A DNA stretch of 64,000 bases from Polytrichum commune (Eukaryota; Streptophyta; Polytrichopsida; Polytrichales; Polytrichaceae): positions 53,432,429 to 53,496,428 of the forward strand of contig OX485804.1 of NCBI GenBank assembly GCA_950295325.1. Reading direction: 5' to 3'. Made by a program: the position numbers and the translations under genes. Positions within the stretch are counted from its first letter, which is position 1. Each line of letters starts with the position of its first letter. Below, one piece after another: positions 14,001 to 28,007 of the stretch. Under the pieces are notes generated by a model, which saw nothing but the letters and a program-made list of their open reading frames with translations, made no database searches and was not told the origin of the DNA.

Positions 14001-15474
14001 GCAATGCTCATATCATATTGAAATTTTGTTCAAAAGAAGAAAATGAGGAGTACATCTTCTCTACCTTCTCAAGAGCTTTCCAACAAGATGTGCATTGTTG
14101 TGAATATCTCGCTCATATCTCACTAGAATCTTGCTCGACTACTGCAAATAAGGAAGTCTATTGTGCTCGCCTTCTAGAGGGTTTTCCAACAAACTATCAT
14201 TAATTATTGTATATAAAAAATGAGCACACAATATTGAGGCATCGAAGGATCTTTAGTTGGATGTCAAGTTTGCATATTCACATTTCACTCTTACAAGAAT
14301 ATATATATATAACAAAACACACATTCACATTTCTCAAGACATTATATAAATGGGGCAAACCAACCTTTATTGAAGCAACATCTACAAATGAATTCCAAGA
14401 TATTAGTTCACTATACCATTTATAATGCTTAGTGTCACATGTATCATTATTTCATTCACCTTATTCTGAGGCCAACAACTTGACCATTTAGGGTAATCTA
14501 ATGACACTGGATGTTAGCGTGCATATTCATATCTTGCTCAATGATCAAAAAGTTGCCCATAAGTGACAACTTGACATTAGCATGCTTAATTATATCTTCC
14601 TCTTGTATACCAAGATGTAAACACATGAAGATTGCCATTAGTATGGTCAATAAACTCTTCCCTCTTTCCTACTGAAATATAAATCTACCATCTCAAGCAG
14701 TCCAATGTACTACACTAAATATCATACTGAAAATAGTTATGCATTTCATAAATTACTAATGTTGACAAGAAGTTTCATGTTCACACTCAGCCAATGTGAC
14801 AGCACTAGGCTTCTAGGCATCTAGTTTAAACCATATGCCTATAGTATACGTGACACTAAATACCATAAATGGTGTACTAGTTTGGGTGGTCAATAGTTTC
14901 AGCTATCTTATTAATTAGCCTCAGAATGGAGTAGGTCTTCTGTACTCTTCATGTCCTTAACATTCCAAGTCGCTTAAAGTGCAGGTACACTAAAGAGTCC
15001 TATTAATGTACGCCACAATAAATCTATAGAACCCACATCAACACTCAATGTAGTTGTGAAAGATGTTCTTTGACAATGCTTTAAGACAGGGTAGAAGCAA
15101 GGTACCTTATCTTTGCATCTTGGAATTGAAGGTGTCAGACCATATGCCAACAAATAAAATTTGCGTGGGGGGCCTTCGAATTCAGACTTTACAGACTTTA
15201 TTAATGATTGTGGTCACATATGCATCCCTCACATACTGGACTACACCAAATGACCATTGCGGGAAGGGCAGAATGCTACATTCAATAAAGTTGACGTTGG
15301 CAAATGGTTCATTTGTAGATCTGCACAGTAGAAGGATGCGATGTTACACTTGAACACAAAAAACAGAAATACATACATACATTTGCAAGCAGCTGAGATT
15401 CATGTACTATAGTTTATAGCTTCAAATGTGTCGGGACATATCAAACTCCATGGGAAGACTAGCCAAGAATCACG
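11051..15474. other. Gene-free stretch downstream of the WD40 gene
   Basis: No supported gene. A more GC-rich patch at 12440-12800 starts with a GGGA/GGGT-rich run and has overlapping ORFs of 64-124 codons on both strands. None shows a domain, and open frames on both strands suggest composition, not coding. The 3' UTR of the WD40 gene probably occupies the last few hundred bases. Confidence 0.4.
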
Positions 15475-18400
15475 TTAAGTGGGGGTTCTCACAAATGATA
15501 CAAGTAGAGATGTCTTGGTACCAATCACATACTGAAGGGAAAGCATTTCTGCAACACTGAGTAACCTACCTGGACCTAAAGATACTCACCAGTGCGAATG
15601 GCCTGCCCCAATTTGGAGCTAATTCTCTCGTTTTTGTTCAACCTATGGTCAAAGCCACGGGCAGGTGGAAATTGCTGGAGCAATGTGCACACTAAAACTA
15701 GAATGGTTAGCCAGTAAATAAACACTACTAGTAGCTCACCTTTCCAAAGACTGTGATAGCACCATCCACGCCTGCGCAATATATCTGTCTAGTTTTCTCA
15801 TTCCACTTCATGTCTGTGCACGGCCCAGCTGGTGGGAGGGGAGTTAAAGGGGACAAGACAGAGTTCACACCACCAGGACCAGATAGCTCCAGACAATACA
15901 AGCCCTTCCGGGTGGTTATGGCAAGCGCTTCTCGTTTTGGGCTCGCTGCCATTCGTATGACTGGCTTCGTGTCAGGGATGACTTGGTAAACAGGCGCACC
16001 GTTGCTCCTTATGTCCCACAAACAGATGGCTCCGTCCACACTGCAAGTGCTAACAGTGTTGGAGTCCAGCATGTTCAGTCCAGATATTGCTCTTGAGCTT
16101 GAGTGGGCAAAGTGCCTCACGGGAGCCAACGGCTTTGTTTTTAAATCCCAAAGGCGGACAGACCCATCACTAGCACCTGTTCCACAAGAAACACAATTTG
16201 GGTAAGAAAGAAAGAAAGAAAGACGGCTCCAATGTTGCCACCAGCGTGAACTATGTTGTTGCTTCGTTTTCAAGTTGGTCTAATTAATTATGTAATCCCA
16301 AAGAGGCTTTATAAGAATTGAAAGGCCCCCAAAGACTACTGCCTCCTTTCAAAGTGGAACACCTTCAACGGGTGCAGAAAACCCAGCCAGCACCTATCTC
16401 CCCTAGGTTCCCACATGGTTAATTGAAAATATCCAATTCACCCAGATACCTTGGATTTAAGCCACCTATTAATTTTGGGTAAATGGTATTATTTTTATCA
16501 TATTCTTTATTTTTACATTTACATCCATGGGATGCCAACTTTACTGCTAAGTAACCAACTTGTCAACATATTTGGGTGATTTAAGCCACCTTGGGTGATC
16601 AATGACAATGATCACATTGATTGCCCAAACTGGTCATTGTTTGAGTCTGTAAACTACTGTGTTCACTGTGACCATGATGTACATGATACAAAATGAACCA
16701 TGGTCACAAGGGAGGATTTACACAGATTAGAAAGGATCTTCAAATATAAACTTCAAGAGCATTCCACACTCAAATCCAGAACCTCCCTTTCTATACTGAG
16801 CATAACCTTAAGCTAAACAAAGATATCAGCTCCTCCACATTCATGTAGTTCCAAGTTTTTCAATAATGATAATGACTAAGGTTTATGAGAGAACCTGTGA
16901 AGAGTGCACATGCGAATGAGCTTCGGTGAATGCTTGAGATTGGTGTATCATGAGCTTTCCAATATGCCTTTGGTGGGCTGGGAGCAGTAGGGGAAGCAGC
17001 TGCAGCTGAAAGATCATATACCATAACATCCCCATTCAAAGCAGCTGCAACCGAGGTTTTGAGAGGACCTCCCAAAGGTTGTAACGACACGAGGTGGAGT
17101 AAGCTGAGGCCTGTAGGAGCCTGCTTTCGTAGAGCTGCTATGCCCGTGTCAGGGACTCGAATCATGCCCTGCCAGTTGAAAACATTATATGGTTTTTAGT
17201 TTCCTCAACACACCTGTTCAGTTCTGTTTGCAGACTTCAAAAGAAAAAGGTCAAAATTCTTGCCAAGTTCAAACTGTCACTACCAAAGATAAGTGTCACA
17301 GAAAGATGAGAAATATAAGAGAGAAACTTGAGGAAAAGAGGGTCACTGAGCTTCATCAACTTCAAAGAAATTTTAGACAGCCCTGTATGTCGAAGGAGAG
17401 GGAAAACAACCTCTCACCTAGGGCAATCCCAACAATCTACACTTCTTTTAACTACAATTGTTGAGTTCATCCCACTTCTAAGCACACATTTGATCCATTC
17501 TTGCAATTCTGAAATTATGAATGGACTTCATGTCTTCAATATTTTTAGTTCCTATGAGAAAATCGAGAATTAATCATACCTTAAAGTTGAAGAAAGACTC
17601 TCCAGCAAGACTATGTAGTGCAATGCAAAATCCTGGATCTCGTGGATGGGCACACAATGATAGCAGCATCTTTGCATTAGGATCAAAATCCATTGCATCC
17701 ATGGTAAACTCTGTTGTTTGCGAATGCATCACCTGCACATTCACATTAGATGTTTAAATAACCAGGGCAAATAATTTGCACCCTGGATGGAATGTTGTCA
17801 ACATGTAGCATATTGGCAAAGTAGTGCTTCACGCAAACAGCAGGCAATATCTCTAGGAGAATAAATATTCTACGTCAACATATGTAATATCTCTCAACAA
17901 GGGAAATGAGGAGAGAGATAAGTACTTTGCAGAGTGCACTAATGGAGCCCACTTCTGCAGAGTTTCAGAGTACCTGAAGAGCAGGTTCAGAAGCCCTAGT
18001 GTACCCACAGCACTCCCAAAGGTTTAAGAGTTTCTTCGAGGAGCTGATGAGCCAGCCAGTATGAGCCTCTTCACCCACTAGCCCATCTAAGTCAGCCGCA
18101 TACAACATGCCTGTTACAATGTCCCGATTGTGTTCTGTTACAGCAGTTGTCCACCGCCCTTTCCATGAACTCGATGTATCTGGCACGCGACGCACTGGAG
18201 TACCTGGTTGAGCTACTGCTTGTGTTTTGGGAGTCTGCATTAACAGAGATGTGTCCGTTAATGGCACCGAAAGACAAGTTACAGATTGCAGAGAACACAA
18301 ACAATGACAACTAATGCAAAAACTATCTATGTTCTTTTGAAAGTACCGGTTGAAGGGACCTATACTCTAAAATCCCAAGAGAGTGATGTGACCTAAAATT

Positions 18401-19592
18401 CAGATCCTCGTTTCATTAAAACAAGGACTAGGAGATAAAAATTGACTACCTCTGGCCGAGATTGACCGCCTGATTGCGGTCTACTATATGTGCCAATAGC
18501 TGCTTGCTGATGTACTGTTGGGGTCAAAGTTTGTGACACCGGTCTTCCACCTTGAGGTGTCCCAGGAGTTCCAGGCCTTCCTTGGGAAAATCCAGAACCT
18601 CCACCTATCCCTTGTTGATTTTGAAATGGTCCACTTCTTGCTGATTCAAGTGCACGGTCAGGTCCAAGCCCAGGATCAGGTAATCCAGACATAGGCCTTG
18701 TGCCTTGGTTTGCGAGGTTTCCACTTCCTGACCCTATGGGCTGCAGACAGAAAATTTTAAAATGTGAGTGGATGCCAATCTTACGACACTCCGCCATCAC
18801 AGAGTGCCAGTAACTTCATGTGCCAATAGTGAACTATCCTTGACTGAGCTGTGTTCAAATGCCACGATACAAAAGCCGCACAAGAACTTTCAAGAGTAGT
18901 GAAAAATCGTAATGTATAATGAGAACAGGATGATCAGAGAGAAAGTTCACCTGGCCTGTGGACACACGAACTGGAGGTAGCCCGGAGTGGCCGATACTGA
19001 GAGATCCAACATCGAGACCTCGTTGGCCAACATCAGCAGGGCCATGATCTGCAGACCGGAATCCAAGCTGTCCAAAATGTGATTGCAACCCTGGTAAAGG
19101 CCCTTGCATGGGGTTTGTGATCCTGTGAGGGCTTTTTGGGCGACCAATTGGCCCAGGACGCGAGCTGCCACTAGGTGGCCCAATGGGAGGAATGGAAGGC
19201 AGAGATGATGAAGAAAATTGTGACGACATTGCACCATTGTCGCTGTACCTGGTGCTTTCCGCAGAGAACATGCCCAGTGGGCCGAGGCCTAACCCTGAGC
19301 CCAGGTCAAAGCCAAGACGTTGTTGTAAGGCTGCTACTGAAGGAGTAATCACATTTACAGGTGGAAGGGACATCTGCCTACTTGTAGAAGAAATTCTGGT
19401 TGTAAGGAAATCAGGGAGTGGCGCTGCCTCGGGTTGACTGGGAATCTTGAGAAGTGAGTTAGGGTTTAGGGCCAAATGGTTGAGAACTGAATTCAATACA
19501 TTTATAGTTTGAGTGAGCTCAGTTTTGTCGAGGTTTATTACTGCTTTGTTCTTGCCCCGCTGAGCCTGCTCAGGAATCTGCGTATACCCCAT
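15475..19592 (-). CDS. WD40-repeat protein with disordered N-terminus, eight exons
   Basis: Eight exons read on the minus strand: 19592-18951, 18740-18450, 18234-17974, 17732-17580, 17168-16895, 16176-15740, 15674-15590 and 15548-15475. All introns are GT-AG and all phases agree, giving 738 residues. About the first 310 residues are rich in Pro, Gly and Ser and look disordered. The rest carries WD40 blades, with clear motifs SDGSVRLWDLK, VDGAICLWDIR and GVDGAITVFGK. The C-terminal segment after the last blade is basic, then hydrophobic. The start ATG at 19592 opens the only long frame in exon 1. WD40 propellers act as protein-interaction scaffolds. I cannot name this family: a nucleoporin-type or intermediate-chain-type propeller is possible but unproven. 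The neighbours are unrelated. Confidence 0.85.
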
Positions 19593-21694
19593 GATGGAAT
19601 ACTAATACAAGCCCTCTCTCTCTCTACCTATAATATTGATAGAGTGTAAATTGCCTTCCCCTTCGCAAAGATATTTGAGTACTTGCAAGATCCAGATTGC
19701 TAACAACCCCTGTCTGCTAGCCAATCGAAGAGTATCTTTGCTTTCAGAGGTTTTTTCCCCATCTGATACTCAGCAAATCCCTGCATCCTCTGAGCCATAT
19801 CAGATCCAATCAGACTTCGCCTCCTGAACAATGCAACCATGTATATATAATGAGTACCTCCAAGAACCCTATCGCATTAAAACCACTTCTGAGAGCACTA
19901 TGGGACTGCTGGAGTTGCGTTTAGACCCCCCAACAATGCCAGTTAGAAAAGTGTGGTGGAATTTGAAGCGCCTGAGATCATCATCACTGAACCCCAGATA
20001 TCACGGTGGATGATCTTGAACTCTGCCAATACATGCAAGTAGTGAAGCCCATAAGCGAACCCCAAGACACTTATAGGCCACGTCATCAATCGTCCCCTTA
20101 TCTATTCGTGAATGGCATGCTCTGTTTGTAAACCCTAATCCCAATTACACTCTCTAGCTGAACTAAACCCGAGAATACAATTTCATGCCAAGAAATTTAC
20201 TCTCGACTGACCTGAACCCCAGAGCCCTCCCTACAACATGCTCGCTTGCCATACTTATAACCATCTGATTCCGAATTTCAGCAGCAACACATCCCCAAAT
20301 CAAACGCTCGTATTCCAATCACAAAATCCCATACTTCATTTCCACTTGCGAAATCAGAACCCTCCTCATGTGAAATTAACCCCCCCCCCCCCCCCCCCCC
20401 AAATTCATAACCTCCTTGAAAACCTTCCTGAAAAACCCTATTCAAAATCTTGTGCACAATTTCACAAAATGCTGGACGAATTTCCCAACCCTAGGTCCCC
20501 ATTACTGTGAAACAGAGTAGGACTCACACCTTGCTGTTTCGGCTCTTGCTCAAATGCGAGGAAGCTCCTTCACTGCAATCTGATGATCAAAATTTTTGGT
20601 TTCTGTCGATTGTGAAGCAAGGAATTAAAGATGACGACATTGGGACGCAGGGAACTGCAATGGTGATGGCTATGGCGAGAGGGGGTCGCAGTTGAAGACT
20701 CGATTGCAACAAAGAAGCATTCCAAGCGACGAGGTTTTAGGGCAAGGGTTTTGGAGCCACGTGGCATTGACCATGGCATATCCTTCATATAACCCTTTTC
20801 CTTTTTGCTGCACATAATCGGGCCCAATTGTAAGGTACAGTCCTACCTCTTGAATATGACCACGTTTGGGGAACGAGAAAACCGTCATACTATGAAGGTG
20901 TCACATATTCAATAACATGAAAAATTGGAATCTCTTGTCATAATAATGAGGTAGTTAATGAAATCCCACATCAAACGTTTTGCCACATATACAAGATAAG
21001 TATATTTTTCAAATGTCTTTACAAATGTGCAAATCTCTCCTATGAAGTCGATGTGGGCTTGAAGAAGGAATCAGCAGTTTGTTGATGTTGCCACTTCAAA
21101 TTAGCAGTAAATATTTTATTGAGCTTCTCCAATATGACTCGCAGTTTCATTAGGTATGCAGGAGGAAACTCTAAATGGGTTGTCCACCAAAACCGTAGCT
21201 TATAATTGAGCACGATGTTGAGCATTTACTAGTTTCACAATAAGTGGAGGTCTCTCATCAACATCCAAAGGGTCGAGAGGGCTTGCCATTAAGGTCAAGA
21301 CTAGGTGGCTTTATTCTCTGTCCCAAGGACATATCAACCAACTCTGACATGCAATATGTATTCACCTTCCATTATCATATAATCTTCAAATGGCATCTCA
21401 CCTTGTCCAAGTTGCAATTTCCATGTTTTAACATCATTTTGCATTAAAGTTTCTTTCATCCACATTTCACATATGAAAGTCACATAAATAAAATATTAAT
21501 GTGTACTTATACACCCGCCATGTATGCATTTATTATTTCTTTAATATGACATTTTGGGGGTCCAGGAGTATTGTATTAGCAATGTCAAAGCCATACGATA
21601 GAGGTAGATTTTAACTAGAAAGTTTGGTTTACAAAAATTGTGTCATTATATTAAGGTTGTCGTATTAAAGAGGTATGATTGTAGATGGGTCTTA
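19593..21694. other. 5' region of the WD40 gene and spacer
   Basis: The sequence just upstream of the WD40 start is CT/GA-rich (19613-19625), as is common in plant leaders. A pure C run of about 18 bases lies near 20382-20400. A small ORF at 20238-20510 crosses this run and is Pro-rich only because of it. I see no gene in the remainder. Confidence 0.4.
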
Positions 21695-22674
21695 GGGTTG
21701 GTTCACATGAGGTCCCAAGTCACTTGAGGTCAACCCATGTAATTTTAGTCATTGAGAGCATGGAAGTTGGGACTTATCACTTCACACGGAGTCCTAAGTC
21801 CTAGTCCCAAGTACGAGATGGATGCCTACATAGCAACATTTTTGGATAGTGAGGCTTGGACTTTGTGTTGAGAGTTGGGTCGAGCAAAAAGCTAGACCCA
21901 ACCCTCAACACAAGTCTTTGCATACAATAATCAAGATCCGATCTTAATGACAATTAGCCATATTTGAATGGTTTCTTGAGACTCAAAAGTTGGGACTTAC
22001 TAACACAAGTGGGGACTTGGGTCTTACAAGATCACAAGCTATATACTTTTGTATACCACCCACGGTTGGGGGTTAACTAAAAGATGAGCTATTTATCTAA
22101 ATTTATTGAATAATTGGCACCCTATCAATAAATAAAATGGTACTTTGAGGTATTTTTCAAGATCCTATATGTAGATATACTTTCCATCATGAATTTGTTT
22201 TATACACTCTATTTTTTTTTGTAAATTGTATCATTCATCAAAATATTTGATTTTTGACTTAAATTGACCTTAATCCATAACAAAACGACAACAATACATG
22301 CAAATAAAATTAAATAATACTTGGTTGCAGCACTATCTTGAAACTCTTAGTGACCACCCCAAGCTTGCCAATGTCTAAATTTCATGACTTTAGTCAATTA
22401 AGGCAACTTCTCCATCCAATCCAAAGACATTCTTCGTTCCACCAAATATAACAAACCCTACTTTATACTACCTATATTTTTCACCTACCTTATTTTGGAT
22501 ATAGTATATGGGTCATTTCATCCAAGCTATAATAATTCCAAAATTTGTATAATTTTTTTTCTCCCTTGAACTGAAAGTACCCTATATTTTTCCTCACGTA
22601 GTTTAATAAATTTTTGATAGTGACCTCCCCGTGGACTTTGGACTTAGGAATTGGGACCCCATGTAAACCAACCC
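21695..22674. mobile_element. Harbinger-like TIR element, copy F
   Basis: The left end GGGTTGGTTCACATGAGG is mirrored by the right end, whose complement reads GGGTTGGTTTACATGGGG. The match continues through GTCCCAA. TTA flanks both sides (21692-21694 and 22675-22677). The interior of about 980 bases is AT-rich and non-coding. It has the same TSD class as the GGGCC-type elements in this window, but the TIR sequence differs enough to be a separate subfamily. Confidence 0.7.
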
Positions 22675-25110
22675 TTAAATGGTTACTTTATTCTTACTAT
22701 ATAGCCCACTTCTCCTAGGATATGAAACACTTGAGATGTCTGAGATGGTTAACAAATCCAAAATTGAGGTTGTAGCCACTTTCCTCATGATTTTTGAGGC
22801 TCACATGAATATCCTATCCGTTATCAAAGTGAAGATTCTCATGCTCGTTAAATAGTCACACATGTCTCCCCATTTATGTTGATTATTAAGCCTAGAATGG
22901 TCATCATAGTATGAGCATGTAGTCTAATATCTTTTAAGCATAAGCCATTTTGTTGTCCATTTTTGGAGCCACACCTAACCACGTACCACTTAAAAGTGTG
23001 TGTCCAATTAAGATAAGTAACCCAATTAGGTACGTCTACCTTCTGTTGACACCTTTGTACTATGAAGTTTTCTCCATTAAACCTTTGGTGGGCCATGGGT
23101 AGGCGTAGCACAGGGTGAAAAGCCCACAGAGAGCTCTCTATTCCATAACAAAATAAATATTTCCCCCTCTTGTAGCAAAATTAGACTATATTCGAGCACA
23201 AATAAAGATGAAATAGAGAGCCCTCTGCAGTGTACTTAGTGGACCATCTATCATAAGTAGTAATCTATTTTGCTTAAGTTTTTGGGACACATGAATGAAA
23301 TGAACTGAAATTGATTTTAAAATCCGGGGAGTCAAAAGGTGTATGGGGCTTAAAGTATATCAAGATGGTGTCACATAGACTAGAGTGAGATAATGTGATG
23401 GTTCAATTGAAAAAAAGACTTGAGACTGCTAATGCTATATTCTTAAATAATGAAGGGAACTTATGTCTAATGAAGTTGTAGAGGGGACACTCCAACACAA
23501 AGTGTGCCTCATTTTCAAGACATTGTAAGATCAAGAATGGCATTGTTTGTTAGCTCAACCACTAGCAAGTTTCAATGGCAAGTCTATGAATGAAAACTAC
23601 TTGAAACAAAGATCCCCAATATTGAAAGAACTTAGGCGGTAACAATGCACTAAATTAACAAATTAACAAGAGGTCATTTGACAAAAGAAAACTATATCTA
23701 AGTTGGTTGATCCGTTTCCGCTTGGCAATCAAAATTGTAGCCAATCTAATAATAAAAAAAGTTGGATTATATTTTTTTTTATTCAAACTCTATATTTTGT
23801 GCCTAAGCATGTTCAATGTTCCAAGATTTTTTTGCATGCCTATAAAATTGCAGGTCTACTTTACAATATAAACTAACTAGAATATGTAAACCATGTGGAC
23901 GATGTGGTGAGACTCACAAACATGAATAACCCTAATTTATGGTTGACTAACCCTTAAATGTTGACTAACCCCCTACATGGCTTTGAGGGCAGAAAAATGA
24001 GCTTGTCTTGTTCAAGTTGATAACTTTGTTTTTAGTAATCTCTTAGAAAAATTGACTTTCTTGAAGTTTGAAATAGGTTCATTTTTTCAATAAGATTCTC
24101 CTATTGAAATGAAATGAAATTGATTTTAGATTTTGGGGAGCCAAAAAATTAATGGGATTGAAAGTACATCATGATGGTTTCAAACCAGCTAATTCCCTAG
24201 AGTGGCGGAATACATTAGCCTCCGTTAGATAAGACAGATGTCAACTTGATGATAGGATTGAAAGAAAGACTTGAGGCTCTCTAATACTACATTCTCAAAT
24301 ACTAATGAAAACTTATGTCTAGTAGGGTTTATATAAGAAAAACTCCAACACAAAACATGCCACATTTTCAACTACATTGTAAGAGCAAAAAGTGACATAA
24401 TCTACTATCTCCAAAGATAGGGATATTCAGTTGGAGAAATCAATTGAAACTAGGGTGGTGAAAATACAGTAAAGTACATAAAGATTCCAACGTACAATCC
24501 TATGTCATATCTAGTATTTTGGGCCATCATTTCTACCCATGACATTTCTACAAACAACCATCTTGTATATAAATGAGCGGTGAGCCTTTGGAAACAATTC
24601 AATTGAATAGAACCTTGTTATGAATTATTTACAAATATTTCTAATCAAAGTCTTGTCCTGGATTTTTGGCATGTCAATATCTTGAATTATGTAATCTTTA
24701 AGTGATATGTGACAGCAATGCAAACATTCAAAATCGATACATGTCTCTCTACCCTAGGACAAGAAAGAGACCCCACACCAAAGTTCTTATGCTGGAATTC
24801 ATCAGTTTTATATATCAAGATTTCTGTGCAATATTATGTGCTCTTAGAAAGCATCTCCAACATACCTCCTAAGCTATTTGCCAGGTTGTAATAATAAAAA
24901 AAATCAGTTGTCTGGAGCAATGACAAGTCCATTTTAGATAAGAAGCTCCACATGACAAGGTTCAAAGAACCCATTTAGGCTTTACACTTATCATAGAGGT
25001 ATAAATCACACCATTTTATTAACTAAAAAATGTAAGAACTTAGGTGGTGAGACTACAAGGAGACCAATTCACGAATCATTTTAGCAAAGGCACGTTCTAC
25101 AGGGAACAGC
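22675..25110. repeat. Spacer with a diverged direct duplication
   Basis: No gene is evident. The blocks at about 23300-23660 and 24100-24500 are diverged direct copies of each other. They share the order GAAATTGATTTTA, a following AAGACTTGAG, ACTTATGTCTA, ACTCCAACACAAA and CATTGTAAGA, with many substitutions and small indels. They probably derive from one dispersed repeat family or an old tandem duplication. Confidence 0.5.
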
Positions 25111-28007
25111 TCAAAGCTTAGCAGGCTTTGGAAAGATGTCTGGAGTGAACTTTTGTGCAGCACTCATGCTCCCTTTGATTTTCATTTTACCCCTGCAAGA
25201 ACATTTCAGACACTTCATCAGCAAACCTAAAATGACCAAGCGATACTCACAAGTCAAAACACAAATGGGCCTCACTTGTTTGACTTTGCTGTCTGTCATG
25301 AACTTTTGAGCAACATATAACCCAAGCTCATATAGATGAACATTCTATCTTTCATGAGACATCAGCGAATTTGTTTGGCCTAACCAATACAACTTGTTGA
25401 GCAACACTCATGCTTCTTAAAACTCAAGCTCATAACAAATAAAACTCTACCTTCGGACTTGGTCAATAGCAAGCAGGCTAATCCTCAGTTTGAGAAATCA
25501 TAAGGTGCAACAATCCTGGAAAGGGCAGGTAGGTATTGAGTGCCACCTACAGCTGAAGGTAGGACAACACATGTCCATACCGTACGTAATGGTCAGGCCA
25601 CGATAGGGTCATCAATTACAGGTGATAATGTGCCTCCGTGTATTCAATCAGGAATGAACACATTAGCAAAAATTGCTTATGGCCAATACGAACTTTTGAG
25701 CAGATCTCGTGCTTCTTAAAACCCAAGATCATGGCAGATCTACATTTTGGCCTTGGTCAACAACAGGGAGGTTAATCCTCAGTTTGAGAAATCATAATGT
25801 ACAACTATCCTGGAAACAACAACTGTCTAAACTCGACTTGAAAAGATAGTACAGAGGAAATGAGAAGATAGGAAGGAGCTGCAATAAATACAATGTAGGA
25901 CAAATTATGAGCTGAGAAGCATACCCTTGATAAATGTTTTAAGAATGTATGTCCATCATATAGACCCTTGCCAAAGTGTCTACAAATCTCCAAAGCCTTA
26001 GCAGAAGATGAGTAAAATGCTTATGTGAAGAATGACAGAGTACAAAAACCAAACAAAGAGGCAAGATAATCAAGTACCTGATGAAAGCCATTTGTGGATT
26101 TGTCTTCCCCGAAGCAACATTGATGAAATCAGCATCCACAAAACTGAAGGTAGCATCAGGCTTTTCCTCAGCTTTGCCTGCTTCCCAACACAATAACAAT
26201 TGGTTTCAACGACCTCATGAGTCTCATAAATCTATGCTTATTTTTCATCACTGCACATAGTTCCAATAAAAGGCACTTTTGGATAGACCAACGACCTGAA
26301 AATTAAGGAAGTCCAGATTCTATAACAAATCCACCTCTATGGACGACATCTAGGTCTCATAAAAATCCTCAACTGAAGTTCAGCAAGTTTTGACTGACTA
26401 CATCCTTCCCTCATTCGCTTAGTCAAGCAATGGTAGATATACAATGAATGTATTATTTCCCAAGGTTACTGCACTGTTGCCACCCACTATTTGCTAGATT
26501 GCCAAGCATTTAATGAATTGCACCAATCATCTGGTCTGATACAAAGCACCACAAGCACAGCAGTGTAAAGTTGTCTATTCACCAACTCCAAGCACCATAT
26601 CAATCAACAACAATAACAACAATGTGTAAACATTCAAAACATGCAAATGACAGTGAGCAATGTACTATGAAATGATCACCTTTATAGCATTTCAAGTTTT
26701 TTAGATCCACCACAAAGCTCTCCTCATCAACTCCCATTTTCTGCATGGCACAATTATCTCAAAAATCAGTCGTTTCTCCACTTTGATCCACCAGAAGACA
26801 TCAATTACAAGATCACTGACTCATGTGAATCTGAAAACAAAAGGACTAAACAATGCAAATTCCATTTAACCCATGTGACTTGACTGCACCTAGTACAGCA
26901 TTCCAAACCCCACTTCTCCCCCAAAATGAACAGCTTTACCCTTAAGCGTCCAAGCGGCCCATATGTTCCTATAGTAAAGAAGCAACTCGCCTATGTTGCT
27001 AATACCGTAAAGCAGCATTTACTTACGCATACAAGGATTCACATGCATTATAGCAGAAATCAAAAACCACCGCCACTGTTTCTAGTTTACACAAGCATTT
27101 CTTCAGCAACTTCTAAAATCTCATGTGTCTCCACAGAAACAAGGGAAGACTACAATGAGCATGACGATGTAATAAAATCAAATAAAATGCAAACATACAG
27201 AGAGGCAGTGACATCCAGAAATCACTTTGTCAGAGGCACATAAGGCAAGGAGGTGAGAATTTCATACATAAATTTACATACAACGTCCAGGAAAAAGCCC
27301 AAGAAAGTGGTCCTAATTTGGATGCTTGCAGCTAGATAAATTGCTTATGCACACAAGCATCCACATGCATCATAGCAGAAATCATAAACCACTGCCACAC
27401 TTTGCAGTTTCCACAACCATCCCTTCGGCAACTTCTAAAATCTTGTGTGTCTTCCAAGAAACAGGGAAAGACTACAATGAGCATAAAATTAAAATTACAT
27501 AAAATTAAATAACATAAAACATTCATATTGTCAGTCATGCCGAAAATCACGTCGTGGGAGGCACATGAGGCAAGGAGATGAGAAATTAATAGTTTAATTT
27601 TACCCACTAAGTGCAGAGAAGGTCCAAGAAAATGGTCAAAGATTGGGTGCTTGCAGCTAGATAAGTTGCTCCTAAACATTACCCAACTCTCAATGATTTT
27701 GACTGACATGACCTTCACCAACCAAAATAAACTTCACAGCCAAAGTGCCAGATTTCCAAGGACGTCCCAGAAAAACACTCAAACAAAGAGGCCGTGGAAA
27801 CGATGAGGAGAAAAACAGTGACCATCTTCCACACAATTGCAGTAGAAAATGGGTTACCTTAGGAGCAATGTTGATCTGGTACACGAATCCAACTTTCTTC
27901 TGAAGCTCCTTGCCCGCATCGGTTGTCAAATGCGTCTTCACGAGGTCCAGAAGCTGGGCAGACTTGAGGCTGGATCCCTCGCTCACGTTCCTTCCTCCGG
28001 ACGCCAT
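25111..28007 (-). CDS. SCP2: Sterol carrier protein 2 (SCP2), four exons
   Basis: The exons are 28007-27858, 26740-26680, 26177-26078 and 25192-25111, with GT-AG introns and matching phases, giving 130 residues. This is a single SCP2 domain, close to the length of the stand-alone plant SCP2. Recognisable stretches are HLTTDAGKELQKKVGFVYQI, VVDLKN, DATFSFVDADF, GKTNPQMAF and GKMKIKGSMSAAQKF. The C-terminus is AKL, a PTS1-type peroxisomal signal. SCP2 domains bind and move sterols and acyl lipids in peroxisomes. The start is the ATG at 28007; an upstream near-cognate frame is not needed. A CAG-rich run (28120-28148) lies in the probable 5' UTR. Intron 1 contains a tandem duplication. I am confident of the family. 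Confidence 0.95.
27020..27680. repeat. Two-copy tandem duplication in SCP2 intron 1
   Basis: Two direct copies of about 330 bases lie at roughly 27020-27348 and 27349-27680. They share ATGCATTATAGCAGAAATCA-type starts, GCAACTTCTAAAATCT, GACTACAATGAGCAT, GAGGCACAT-AGGCAAGGAG and GCTTGCAGCTAGATAA. They differ by substitutions and short indels, so the event is not recent. The reading frames here are intronic and not coding. Confidence 0.7.

Noticed and set aside
20238-20510. Pro-rich ORF of 90 codons
   Set aside because: The proline run is a translated poly-C tract; no homology-like feature outside it.
27332-27721. 129-codon minus-strand ORF
   Set aside because: It lies within SCP2 intron 1 and the tandem duplication; its twin copy is not open in the same way.
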